A DNA stretch of 64,000 nucleotides. Source: Sistotremastrum niveocremeum HHB9708 (lineage: Eukaryota; Basidiomycota; Agaricomycetes; Sistotremastrales; Sistotremastraceae). The notes below the pieces were generated by a model. It was given only the letters and a program-made list of their open reading frames with translations. It was not told the origin of the DNA and searched no databases. Positions 27,179 through 38,871 of the stretch are shown here, piece by piece. Made by a program: the position numbers and the translations under genes. Each line of letters opens with the position of its first letter. Within the stretch, counting starts at the first letter, position 1. The stretch covers positions 270,867 to 334,866 of the forward strand of contig KV419412.1 in assembly GCA_001630475.1 (NCBI GenBank), in the 5' to 3' direction.

Positions 27179-28894
27179 TCATACGAATAGAGCAATTGCT
27201 CCCCCTTCCTTATCATGCTTCCACACCCCTTTCACTTTGATAGCTTTCTGCTTCTCGCCGCAGCTTGAGACGGGACAATTCCAATGACGAAAGTCTTCGA
27301 CGATCTCAGGAACTTCAACGCCCTGACGACCACCACGACCCCTTCCGCGTCCCCGAGCTCCTCGCCCTCGACCGCGGCCGCGACCACCTCTTGCGGCGCC
27401 TGCCGGTTCCGAATGCATCGGTTCATCGACTGCGGTAGGCCCAATTACGACTGAGAAAGGAGGAGGAGGAGCCGCATGAGTATGTCTAAGATCGTATCGC
27501 CGTGTTGGCTCGGCAAATGGATCTTCTTCGCGAGCTTTTCCTTTTCCTTTCCATGATGAACTCGCATTCTTCTCCGCTGTAAGGTCGAAATCTGGTTCAT
27601 CGATCTCGATAGGGGGTGGAGGTGGGAGCATCAGCTCGTTGACGCATTTCTCGTCTAACATGTGGCCGCATCGCAGACCGAAGACGCGGGTCAGCGTCTC
27701 TTTTGCTCCGCCGGTAATCAAAGGGTCGAGACATCGAGCGCAAGCGAGAATGCTAGTCGACTCTTCACGGGTCTCGGGCTGGTTTGACTCCGAGTCATCG
27801 GCGAGGGTGATGACAGGAGGCGGAGCGAAGTCTGCTGAGAACCCGACAGGAAGTTTTTCGGGATGAGTATATGCTGCTAGGTAGTCTGGTGCTCGGGCGG
27901 GTGGATCGATGATCTCGCCGAGAGGAGTGTGAAAGTCGTCGTATTCTCCACCGAAGATGGCCTGCCACCGGCCCTCTTCCAAGTATCCTCTTCCAAGACG
28001 TTGTAGAAGATTTCCATGCGTTTGAGGAAAATGATGAGGAGGTCCGCCTCGCCCGCCACGCGGCCGAGCAACATGGGACAGGAGGGCCCCACCAAACCGT
28101 TGTCCAGGCGTATTGTTATTTGGGCCGGCTGGAAGATGTATCAGACGTGGTTGATGTTGTTGTTCATGTCTGGCATGTTGAATACGATGGTGTTCGTTGT
28201 GCAGTTGAGCGATGTGTCGATGTAGTTGTATATGTTCGTGTCGGCGGGCAGGGGTCCCCCGCATCATATGTGGAAATTCCCTCGCAGGCTGCTCGGGAGG
28301 CGGCTGTAAGTTACGCTCGAAATCAAAAGGACGATTGCGAACATTAATCTCTGGAGAAATTTGTCTGATTGGAAAGCCACCAGGCATTACGGGAAAACGA
28401 CCAGTGCCCCGACCTTGAGTGGGGAGAATCTGGAAAGGACCCCAGGAAGTGTCGGGAACCGGCGGTACATGGGGGTCCGGATTGGGTGGAGGTGGTGATA
28501 TGTACGCCCTACGAGAGCCTTCTCCATTTGCTGCAACAAAAATAATGCAGCATCGTAAGTGGACGCCTCAAACGATTTTTTCAGAGTGGTACACACCATG
28601 GGTGGGCCTGATGCCGCTGACTCCGCCGCCTTGTTCGTCATCACTGTCAGAAATTGTGATGTACTCCCGCCCCGCACGACCAGTACTTGATTCTCCCTGG
28701 TAAAAACGAGGCGAAATATTAACACCCGCCAATCGTCGTCTTCGTTGCTCCATGTTTCGCTCTCTTTGCTCCTGCGTCGGGTTGGTTTCGATCAGTTCGA
28801 TGGAAGAGGAGCTTGATCTCCGCCGCCGCCGTTGTTGAATGGCGGGAGGGCTGTCTTCAACGACTATAGGGGATTGGGTTATCGTGGACGTCAT
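27179..28894 (-). CDS. RING-like zinc-finger protein with RG-rich segment
   Basis: Three regions are visible. Exon 1 starts MTSTITQSPIVVEDSPPAIQ, with an Arg run and the SUMO-interaction-like ITISDSDDEQ. A His/Pro/Arg-rich middle follows (for example RRHEHIQLHRHIAQLHNEHH). The last 200 residues hold a split zinc-binding module: ACARCLDPLITG, FGLRCGHMLDEKCVNELMLP, and then, after a long insert, HWNCPVSSCGEKQKAIKVKG. The Cys/His spacing is that of a RING with an expanded loop. Inside that loop lies an RGG-type block (GGRGRGRGRGARGRGRGRGG) typical of nucleic-acid-binding proteins. It ends at 27179. A ubiquitin-ligase role is inferred, not shown. It is divergent from the aldo/keto reductase with 164 bp between start codons. 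Confidence 0.75.
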
Positions 28895-29058
28895 GGGCAG
28901 CAGAGAAAGGAGATGGTCGTGGTTACAAGACAAGAGCCGCTGGGCGAATCGACCGACTCCGAGGCGGCCGTCGGAACTGCCGCCGTATCATGTGACTTCT
29001 TTTTGCTCTCAATTTTCGCAAAAACTTTAGGAAAATCGCAGCTCCGGAGTAAGCTGTG
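28895..29058. promoter_or_regulatory. Shared divergent promoter
   Basis: The 164 bp between the RING-like and aldo/keto reductase start codons must hold both promoters. Confidence 0.45.
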
Positions 29059-30333
29059 ATGTCGGCCAATTTGACTCTTCAGAGCACATACAAGGCATTT
29101 TAATCGTCTCCCGAAGTCAACCTCAAGTTAATCTTTAGGCCAGCTCTCGGATGGCCACGAAATGCCTGTTCTCGGTCTCGGTACGCTTTCTGGGAGAAAT
29201 CTCCTGATAGGACCTCTATGTCTCATGATGAGAATTAGGTGTATACGAAATGACAGGAGATGAGGCATATTCTTGCGTCCTCAAAGCTCTAGAGGTGTGT
29301 GCCCAGCATGACGCCATCTAGGCTTGATCGGTTGACTATCCTTTCAGATTGGATACAGGCATGTCGACTCAGCAGCCTGGTATGAGAATGAACAGGAATG
29401 CGGCAAAGCCATTCTTGATTTCTTGAAATCTCATCCGGAGGTCAAACGTGAAAACATCTTCTATACGACGAAGCTTCGACAAAACGTCGGCTACGAAGCT
29501 TCCTTGCAAGCTATCCGAGAATCGGTGGACCTATCTGGTCTTGGATATGTTGATCTTTATCTCGTTCATGGACCGCTTGGAGGACCTGCGATGCGATCGG
29601 CCAGCTGGAAGGCGTGTCTCAAAGCGCAAGAGTTGGGACTGGTGCGGTCCATTGGAGTCAGCAACTATGGAGTCAAGCATCTTCAAGAAATGCAGGCTAG
29701 TGGAGATCCACTGCCTACCATCGATCAGGTGAGATAATCTCTTTCTTGTCCCTCTTCTAAGCGCTGAGTCATCCCGAAGGTTGATCTTCATCCGTTCCAA
29801 ACTCGCCCTGATATCGTCGAGTTATGCAAGAAGCATGATATAATCCTTCAGGTGCGTACCCAAATCAATATACGGCGGAGGACTGCTTTATACAGCTCCC
29901 CTATTCAGGCCTGGGCTCCTCTAGTGAGGGGGATGAGATTCAACCATCCCGTACTCAAGCAGATCGCGAGTCAGCACAATAAGAGTACTGCTCAAGTTCT
30001 TCTTCGTTATTCCCTGCAGAAGGTACGCATGCTCCGAAGCTCATACCTTCAACATCTGATGCGAACTAGGGATTCGTGCCGCTCCCAAAATCGGTCAAGG
30101 CAGAGCGTATTGCGTCAAATGCCGATATCTTTGATTTCGATCTCTCAACAAAAGATATTCAGCTGTTAGACTCCTTAGATGAACGTAAGTGTTGAATCGC
30201 GTCGCCGGTTTATCTCTCTGACGGTGATACATTCAGAATTGGTCACTGATTGGGAGGTATGAGTCATCGTCATTCGTCATGAGACCTCGAACAAGTTACT
30301 GACTTGATCTTCAAGGTTACGACTGTTCCCTGA
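29059..30333 (+). CDS. Aldo/keto reductase
   Basis: NADPH-dependent aldehyde/ketone reductase with a TIM-barrel fold. ATG 29059 gives MSANLTLQSTYK; then LSDGHEMPVLGLG, YEMTGDEAYSCVLKALE, IGYRHVDSAAWYENEQECGK (catalytic Asp and Tyr), NIFYTTKL (Lys), YVDLYLVHGPLGG (His), KAQELGLVRSIGVSNYGVKH, VDLHPFQTRPDIVELCKKHD, ILQAWAPLVRGMRF and KGFVPLPKSVKAERIASNAD for cofactor binding. It ends LVTDWEVTTVP at TGA 30331-30333. Eight or so introns are present. The first junction needs a GC donor (29095) rather than GT, because the frame meets TAA three codons later. The substrate is not predictable. Confidence 0.9.
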
Positions 30334-30437
30334 CGATTGTACTATCTAGTATGAAAGCTGAGAAGTCGTACAATTGTATCTTGATGTCATAAATATATGT
30401 ACATATGTACCCACAAACCCGAGGGAGCATTGGCCAG

Positions 30438-31572
30438 TCAAGGTTTCCCACATCTTGCAATGACATACTCTTTCGCACGCTTCTGTTCAGTCCCTCCAAC
30501 ACCTTCCACCTCTTCGGGCGCTAGTCCATCCTCATTAAGCTGCAACGAGGTATACATCAGGATCGTGTGCGCGAGAGAATCAAATTAGTCACTTACACGG
30601 GTGCGATCGGCACCTGCCTCAATCAGTAAAACAGCTACTTCGGCATGTGCAGATTCCATCGCCAGATGCAGGGGCGTGTTCCCTATTCGGTCGGCGGTGT
30701 TGAGGCGTGTCTTTGCCTGATCTTTAGGTGGGTCTAACAGAAGTTTGACGAATCCAGTGGATCCGGTCGTAGCCGCTCGGTGTCTACCGATCTCAGATCA
30801 GAAGGGCATGAGTGTAGGCTTATCTGGGACGCACAGAGGGTGTTGGTTTGCACGATCTTTGGCGTTAATCTAGGGGAAGTTCGAGGGGTCAACGAGAAGA
30901 GTAGGGTGAACTAGTTCACCTGAGCGCCACGAGAGATCAAAAGCTTCCCAATCTAATCATTTTGGTTATGAAAGTGGGTCAACTGAGCATGCACCGGCGT
31001 ACATCGACATGTGCCTTGGATGCGGCATAATGTCTGGATGGAGGCAAGCATCTTGTTAGTAAGAAGAAAGAAGGCTACTAATTGTAAGACGCACAATGGG
31101 GTGATTCCCTTGTCATTCGTTTTGTTCACATTTGCCCCCGCGCCAATTAGTTCTTCAGCTATAGGTTCATGGCCAGCGCTTGCTATATGAGATCTTGAAT
31201 GAGCGTCGATTGACAGCGTATAGTGAATACGTGCCTGCAATATGTAGTGCAGACCAGCCGCTAACATCCGGAAGATCGACGTCACACTTTTGATCGACGA
31301 GATATCTGACAACATCGGCATATCCAGCAGAAGCAGCCCAATGCAATGCAGTACGGCCGTCCTGAAATGAGGGTCGTTATTTTGGCAGGCTGACAGGATC
31401 AGACAGATCCACAAACGACGTCAGTGCTGTTCAATAGAGCTGGGTTCTCCGCCAGTAGCGAACGGATGATGGACAACTGTCCTGGGGGTAAAATTTCATC
31501 AACACTATACTTCGGTTGGTATTCGCTGCCCATTGTACCTTTCTGAGCCGCGCTCTGTACTGTGATCGACAT
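30438..31572 (-). CDS. NAS6: Ankyrin-repeat proteasome assembly chaperone Nas6/gankyrin-like
   Basis: About 240 residues of ankyrin repeats, the size and layout of Nas6/PSMD10, which binds the Rpt3 ATPase during 19S assembly. ATG 31572 gives MSITVQSAAQ and QLSIIRSLLAENPALLNSTD. Repeats then read DGRTALHWAASAGYADVVRY, WSALHIAASAGHEPIAEELI with GAGANVNKTNDKGITPL, and later PLHRAATTGSTGFVKLLLDP and NTPLHLAMESAHAEVAVLLI. The tail is LNEDGLAPEEVEGVGGTEQK and ends YVIARCGKP at 30438. Other small ankyrin proteins cannot be fully excluded, but the acidic tail with VEGVGG fits Nas6. It converges on the aldo/keto reductase gene, 104 bp away. Confidence 0.82.
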
Positions 31573-31634
31573 GACGAGTAGAAAAGAGAAGGGACGCGCA
31601 CGTTTCACGTGACCGCGGCGTCGAAGTTATTCGG

Positions 31635-31856
31635 TCATCTTTTGTTTCTCTCGAACTTAGGCGCTAGCTCCTTGGCTGGCTCTTCGAGTAACTTTTCGTA
31701 CATTTCGTCTGTTCGTCGCGAGTACAGAATACAGGAAACGAAAATACGGGACCCCTCTCCTTTATGAGCGACACCCCTTTCCCGTTGCCAAATGAGAACG
31801 CAGCGCTTGGGACTACACCCGTAAACATGACCCGACACGATGAGTGCCGTGGCCAC
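31635..31856 (-). CDS. Possible small protein or exon, not recognised
   Basis: An open frame of about 73 codons reads VATALIVSGHVYGCSPKRCV and ends EEPAKELAPKFERNKR. It lacks an ATG at its 5' end; the upstream sequence offers an intron acceptor (TCTCAG), so it may be the second exon of a short gene. The position between two head-to-head regions and the charged C-terminus look gene-like, but I know no family. Confidence 0.3.
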   Translation of the reverse strand: MATALIVSGHVYGCSPKRCVLIWQRERGVAHKGEGSRIFVSCILYSRRTDEMYEKLLEEPAKELAPKFERNKR

Positions 31857-34800
31857 GAGGTTTCGGACGTTTTCGATCCTGAGATTTCATGACATCGAAG
31901 GCATGGTCTCGACCGTGAGATTGGAGCACTGAGGGAGTTTATGGTTCTGGAAGGGGTTCATGGAAGAACAACTTCGCCGGCGTCGGCCCCCTCCTGCCCC
32001 CAAACTCGAGATTCGAATTGCCCAAACTATAAACGGGCGGCCAAATGTGATCAAGTGGCTTAAGAATGAGAAACCAAGTAGGAACTGGATCTCTCACTCA
32101 CTAATTGATACACGACTCGAACCTCTTCGAAAACCGCTCTATAAAAGAATGGCATGGAGCACTGACGGTACTCTGATGCCAAGCAACACGGAAACCGGCC
32201 GCCGATATCCACAGAGAGAGCAGCAAGATTCATCGAGCGTGAACAATTGGATAGGAGTTATCGAAGCGGATAGGATGCTGGCATCGAGAGTTACAAGCAA
32301 GCGCTTCCGATTTTCCTGATCAGAGCTTCGAGTGCAGTAAGCTTTAGAGTACGATAAGGAGTAAGCGAGCTGGGGATTCAGTGGATTCCGATCATAACCT
32401 GTACGGTTGAGCGTGGCGCACTTGAGGCAGGGGCAAAACCTTCAGGCATGCGGCCTACCTTTTCCTCTATTACATAAAATTTCCGCAGGCATTGCGTGTC
32501 GTAGGAAACACAGTGCTGTTCGTAGTCTAGTCCGCTGTCCTCTGGCAAAGCTTTTTGGTCACAGGTGTGAATCCCGGTAATTCCTCGTGGAGTTTGAGGG
32601 ACGATATTGTGGCTTTCCCCGAACGATATCTCATCTATAGGGTTGTTCGGCAGGGGAAACCTTGTCAGAGAAGCATGCCTTCTTTGGGGACCTGATTGCT
32701 GCGTGCTCTCAAGGGATCAGTTCCTCGGGCGGACCATCCCGTGAGAGAACGTTCTACGCCATCTGAGCTGCTACCTGTATGCAGAATGAATCGATCTTTA
32801 GGTTTATTGTGTCGCCGTGTGGCCAACCATAAACGTACCGCTAGTGTTTGAAGGAGTAACCAATGGAAAAAGTAAAGATACGAGAGCCGTGAAAGTTCTT
32901 CTCAGAATGTACACGAATCCAAGACCCAGGGATCATTAGAGACGGCGTTACGAATCCGGATGCAGTTACGGATTCTGTGCCTTTCTTTGCGTTGAAATGT
33001 TCTTCAATCCGATCAATCTTAATAATTCTATATAGACCGTGGATCAGAAGAAGCTCTCGCAGCGGTGAGGGCTTACTGTGTATCATGCACGCATTTTCCG
33101 CGGTGAATTCACTTGGAATCCACTGTAGTTATCTTGGATACCAGTCATCACTGCGTCGTCAGTATCATTACAGCACTTTTGAGAAAAGCATTGTCTGCTG
33201 GTCTCTTCGGAAACTTATCAAACATCAGCAGTGTCCTGAAATCGGACGCGGCATAGACCTAGCCATCCCAAAAAGAGTGATCTGCGTCTCGACGAAGACA
33301 TTTGGGCTTGTTTGCGCTATGGACGTCTCCTCAATCGGAGTTTCAAACGTAACCTAAAGTTACAACCGTTTATATCCGACGCCACGTGGACCGATCACGA
33401 CGAGCTTCGCAACTTGAAGTCTGTTGAACGGCTGTTGCAGTAAAGTCGGTAGGCCCGTTGAAGCTTTTAAACCGCTGGAACTGACGAAGATGACAGGTAA
33501 CTGAAGTAATGGTCGTCCGAGAGACCTTGGCCAGCGTCCATCTTTATTTTTGCCTGGGTCACCTCGGCCCTTCCTAGGGCAGTTTGGCTGGTATCCCACA
33601 TAAGCCATCTTTGAAAGACCCCTCAGTAAACATGACGAGAGCAACAGGAAACCTTGGTATCGTAGGCTACAAGTGTCCCATATTTACTTCGTTCACTCTG
33701 CTACCGGCTAATAATATATGCATGTAAGAAGCTTTGTTTGTATAACATTACCTGGTGGCGGTGAGCGCTCCCGAGCAATAATTGGCCAGCGCTTGGTTAT
33801 ACAAAGACCTAATGGATTATATCAACAGATATTTTGTGACGAAGCGTTCTTTCCTTCGAAATATACCGCTTTCATCCCAGAAGGATTCATTACGTCGTTT
33901 CCGCGACGTCTAGGAGAGCTCACCTAGGGGTGACTCTCGAAATAGAAGATCGTATGCTTGGGTTACGCCAGCTATTTTCTTCTCTTTTGAGCCACATGTT
34001 TCATCCGCACCTTTTCTATTGCGGGTCTCCTGTGTTTCAGGAACTTGTCCCTGTTTTGGAAAATGGAAGGTAACACCGTATTCAGGTTGACGGCCCAATA
34101 CATGCTTGGCAGCTTCCTCACGAGTCTTACTGGGCTTCTATCAGGCTGATGCTAATGAAGTGCACATCAGCCGCCCTGGCCGTAAGCAGTCCTAAGTAAA
34201 TTGATATGAGCGCTTTTCTCCCAAGCCCCTACGGAATGAAGGTGAGGACCAAGCGAACAGTTCCTCAATCAGGAGAGATTGATTCTAACGCGGCATCTGT
34301 AACTGTAGACAAATGTCGAGTGCAACCGACTGGAAGGAACTCTCGTAACGTTTCTATTTGGAGACCCTGTGTTTTAAACGACGGCGAACTCGTGTCAATG
34401 CATCGCCACAGAACCCTCTCCTAGATATACACTCGGAATATTTATTTAGATTGTCTGAAAGCGCATACGTTGTTGCACGCGCTTTCAGTCTAAGACGCCG
34501 CCATGCGAGTATCACTTGGTAAATGCCATCGCGCTTGCTAAAGCCATCGCGACAACGTTTCTGAAAAGACTCATCATGATGTTACATGTAAAGGTCCCCG
34601 TCTACATTGTGCGAACGGGCTTTTCCGTCTCCGTCTCCTAAAATGAGTCTGGTTTCGGCGGGGTCGCTCCGATCCGAGTGTTCTGACCGGGAAGTCAGGT
34701 CTAGTCAGGGACAAGGTTCTATGATTTACACGCTTGCATTAATGCTGATGGATTGGGGCGTTCCGAGAAACATCCGATGATCAGGACGCCGGACCTCAAT

Positions 34801-35369
34801 TAGAATAATCACCCCGATCTCCGCACATCAAGAGTTATTTGTGCTTTTCATTACATATTAGTAACCGTGGATCCGAGTGGGTTTTTCACGGGGGATTTAA
34901 CAACACATTCGAAGATCTCGCTTGAGAGGTTTTTCCCCCTCCAAGTCTTCATCGGGACTTGACAGGAGTCAGCAAATTATTGTGGTACGTATAGAAGCCT
35001 TCGTTTGTTTGACTGAGTCTTTTCAACCTCATCCGAGAAGTGGTCGTGCGCGTGCGTCAGATTTCTCCAGTTCCCGGTGAGCGCTCAACCAGGCAAGTGT
35101 AGGTGAAATGGGGCTCTTGGGCCGTCTTCCGGTCTGAAGCCCCTACATACAGGAGTCGTAAATGACTAGAAACGACACAGCAGCATGCATCCTGTAGCTA
35201 GAACGTTACGTACTACACCATTCTCAAAGATCATCGTCGGTCCGAGTGTTGTTTGCTCATCCAGCGTCAGTGACTGAGATTGACCAAGAAAAGAATTTTA
35301 TCGAGGAGACACTCATTTCAGTCTCCATATATTCGTCTCTGAAATGTCGCGAGCACGTTGTGCAACATA
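31857..35369. other. Gene-poor region of about 3.5 kb
   Basis: Scattered frames of 60-126 codons on both strands have no domain, no consistent exon chain and no transposon motif. One frame at 31960-32319 (+) is 119 codons but low-complexity and basic. A hairpin with a GAAAGCGC stem lies at about 34455-34495. No gene is supported. Confidence 0.45.
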
Positions 35370-37175
35370 TTATTCCATATCCGTCTTCATCATGCCAAAG
35401 ATTCCCACAAGAGTATCTGAACCTCCTCTCCATCTACCAACCCATCTCGAGTACATCCCGTTCTCTTGACCACCCACGAGGAAACCTTCGAAAGTCCACT
35501 TTCCGCAGTTTCCCTCGTCACGAAGGAGTGTAATATGGCCGTCCCAGGGCCTAACAACACCTAAATAATTTGGGGACGGACCAGGAGGTGGGATCCATGC
35601 CAGATAGTGTGAAATATCGGTCTAAGGGTGTATGAGTAAACGACTGTTGAACGGAAGTCGTAGCGTACCTGTCCTACGATTAAAGGCCAGGTATCATGGA
35701 CAGCACGGTCCCAGATCCATTTCGCAACCTTCGATGCCTCTCCTTTAGGTGCGAGATGAGCTTGATTTGCATCTGATCCCACATTCATCTGGACCCTACC
35801 GGTTGAGGAGGCGAACGGCGAGTTCAAAGGATTATCCGATGAAATGCCGATTAGCTTTCGGAGCGAATCGGGTAGCTCCTCAACGAGTTCCGGCGACAGC
35901 CGATCGTGTATACGCAATCGCCAGTACAATGGTTTTTGGATTAGGCAGCTCTTGGAAGGAGAGATCGGGAGTGGAGACGTTGGGGATCGATCAGTCCCGT
36001 CGTCGATGGGCGCGGAAATCTTTGTACGGAACTACAAACGAACGTCACGTTTTACGCAGATACAGGGTGAAGATACGTCATACCAAGAATCTTCCTGCCC
36101 ACAGTCCGGCTAGCCTCTCGGTCCATAGGAGAGCGGACTTTTCTATAGCGGCAGGCCCTAGGCTCTGAGGGAGAGCCCATGGATAACTGATACCGCAATA
36201 GTCTTCATCCGCACTTGATAACATGGGGAACGGGGGGAGCGAATTGAACTTTGCATAGTCGTCCAACGTGGGTCCGCGGTTGTACAACTCATCTTCAGGG
36301 ACGTCCTCGATCTTATGGTAGACATTCCTCGATTTTCGAAGACTGGGCGGAGGAACAAAGGGATTCTGTCCTATCATCGAAAGTATCAATAAGATAGACG
36401 GACAAGGTCCGAGGTGAAGGGTCCGAGGATCCAGGATGCGGCCGTATAGGCGAGACGATCTTCGAGGTAGAAGAACGGAGTCAATGTGTGGAGTGAACGC
36501 ATAGTTCTCACACAGACTCAGGATAACATTCCGTGTCTCGAGGGGAAGCTTGGACAAAAATCCTATCTCATGGTATCAGTTTACCAAACGGGTAGTGAGG
36601 AAGACGGACGCGCCATGTGAGCTTGTGATCCAGAGGAGCCATAAGGCACACAGTATAATTGGCGTTCGCCTACAATGTTCCATGTACTCTGGCTTGTCGG
36701 TCCGAGAGAGAATGAGCTGTAAGGACACCGCGTCGACGTGGGCGTAATCGAGAAGGGCTCGTCTGTTCTTCGTTTGTCCGGTAGGGTGCTGCAGCAACAT
36801 TGCACAAGCTATGAGCATGTCTTCTTCGAGGACTTCGGAAGACGACGCTTGAAGCGATGACTTCCTCAGACGATTGAGCGACTGCCACAATTGTGGTAGC
36901 TCCTCGGTCAAAAGGGAAGGATCGCAAGGGAAACATGGGGAAAGCTGAACAGGCAGATCAAATGTCGCACGAAAAAGTCGGGCATAGAAACGGGGATTGA
37001 ATTTGGGAGAAACAATTGAGGACGTGGTCCTGCAAGTAAGCGCGATGGATGGGAGGTTGAAAGGCGGCTTTGGAATGGATTCATCGTGAGCGTGACATGC
37101 CTCGAAGAGAATATCTTCCAGGACGTCGGGGGCTGCGAAAAGGCGACAAGAAACAATAGGTGGTGGTGCATCCAT
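35370..37175 (-). CDS. F-box-like protein, Agaricomycete type
   Basis: ATG 37175 gives SCRLFAAPDVLEDILFEACH followed by LPSIALTCRTTSSIVSPKFN and ARLFRATFDLPVQLSPCF, the N-terminal layout of a large Agaricomycete F-box-like family in which the F-box itself is divergent. Later exons read FLSKLPLETRNVILSLCENY, CPSILLILSMIGQNPFVPP, MLSSADEDYCGISYPWALPQ, IHDRLSPELVEELPDSLRKL and WDRAVHDTWPLIVGQVRYDF. The C-terminal exon has DISHYLAWIPPPGPSPNYL and KWTFEGFLVGGQENGMYSRW, ending at 35370. The glycine/tryptophan-rich end is typical of this family. Role as an SCF adaptor is inferred. Confidence 0.72.
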
Positions 37176-37759
37176 AAGTTGTCACTTTTGCATTTTGGAG
37201 CTGATAAAGAGAAACGGGCGTCTCATGGGAAGAGGAGACAACTCGGGTTGACGAGTAGGCGAAATTCAGGACTCATCTGCACGGTGTCCAAAAAGGGGGA
37301 CGGGGATCAAAGACGAAGCTCCTGAAGAATCGGGGTGGGAAAGGGCAGACAAATGAAATCGGCAGAGACAGAATGGGCATCGAAATCTCCGAATTGCATC
37401 TCCCTCCTTCTGCGGCGCGGCTTCTAGCACCAACCACACGCGTTTGATCGGTTGCCTTATTCGCTTATAACAGGGTTCGCCGTTGCGGCAAGGCCCGGCC
37501 CACGAGATCTCCGCGCGGTCTGAGCGGCTCGAGAGCTACTCAAGCTGCCACCAAGAAGGGATATCACGGTTCCTGAGTCAATGACATGGTGGAAGTGGAC
37601 CCTAACGCCCAACGAATGAATCTAGGTCGACCAGGCAGGTTCTTCCATTACCAAGCCTCATTGGAAGTATGTTTTGACGGAGCACGGACGGTCGCGGATT
37701 TGGCCAAATCGGAGGCAGCGAAGCGAGCGCCGCTCAGTACGTCTTTGTATCGATCCGGT

Positions 37760-38572
37760 TCATCCAATTGTGGGATGCGAAGCCTTGAGGACTACCCAAT
37801 ATCGACCTCGGGTCGGCATGGTTCCTGGAACCATAATCTTTCGAGTGACGTAGATTATCTGGCCGAGTTGCGCAACGAGTGGTACAGTGCCATGTCGAAG
37901 AAAGGGCGACAAGTTGGCTAACGAGCTACACCTTCGATGTTTCCGGATTCTAAAGAGTGTGTTTGGACTCAGGTGAGGTCGATTTTCGTTGTGGAAACAC
38001 ACCTCCAGATGTGTCGACGTTACGTTCGTCCGCCAATCAGTCGGGTAGAGTCGTCGTTTGACTTTATGAAAGATCTCAGGGACCGATGGGCCGAGGGATA
38101 AACAATCACGTGCGAATCTTGGTTGCTCGGTCGACTTCTGCGAATGTTCACTCGGCGAGCTGCAAATGGCATTTTGGTGTTGCACTTTGCCGCATTGTTC
38201 GAGGTGCGGAAAAACCACAACTGCTTGTGCGTATTGTCGATAAGGGGTAGGGTATGTCAGAGGTAACGTGAGCACCAAAAGTCGATCTTCAAAACGACTA
38301 GTAGGAAGAGATCGCAGGGTCAAACATACGAAAGGGCGTCGTAATCGTAGGCGCCCAACCAGGCAATAGGGACCCAACTCTGAGTCAGAACGTCCTCGTT
38401 TCCCACCGTAGGGATGACTGGAGAGAAACATGGTGGCGTTGACGTGGGCGCTCCGCCATTCCATACAATAATGTGCGGGGGCATGTTTTGGATCACGTAC
38501 TGCCGAAATGAGATTGTGGCATCGAAGGGGCGAGAAGCCCCCAAGACATTTGCTGCCGTTTGATATTATCAA
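37760..38572 (-). other. Long open frame with uncertain coding status
   Basis: A 270-codon frame opposite and upstream of TFB2, with partly overlapping alternative frames (for example ASRPFDATISFRQYVIQNMP at 38320-38544). On the plus strand a 111-codon frame (37586-37921, VADLAKSEAAKRAPLS) competes. No domain is recognised and I cannot build one consistent exon chain. Something may be encoded between 37586 and 38830 but I cannot say what. Confidence 0.25.
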
Positions 38573-38871
38573 AATGTACGTCTATAGGGGATGTAGACAA
38601 TGGAGGTGGTGCGTTGAGGCAAGCACTCAGCATGATGCCATATGGAAGTGCACAGCAATGGCAAGGACCTGTATTGCTTGAACGGTTGATCGAGGATGAC
38701 TCGACGCAGAGGCAAGCGCTGCGCCAAATTTGAAGGTCGTCGCACTGTGGAGGTAGTGCGATATTGTGAATCTGATGGGAAAACAATGGCAGCATTTCGA
38801 CCAGGCGATTGAGCCATATCTAGCACAGGCGCATTGACACAAGACTTCTGTAGACAAGAGCATAAGTGAAG

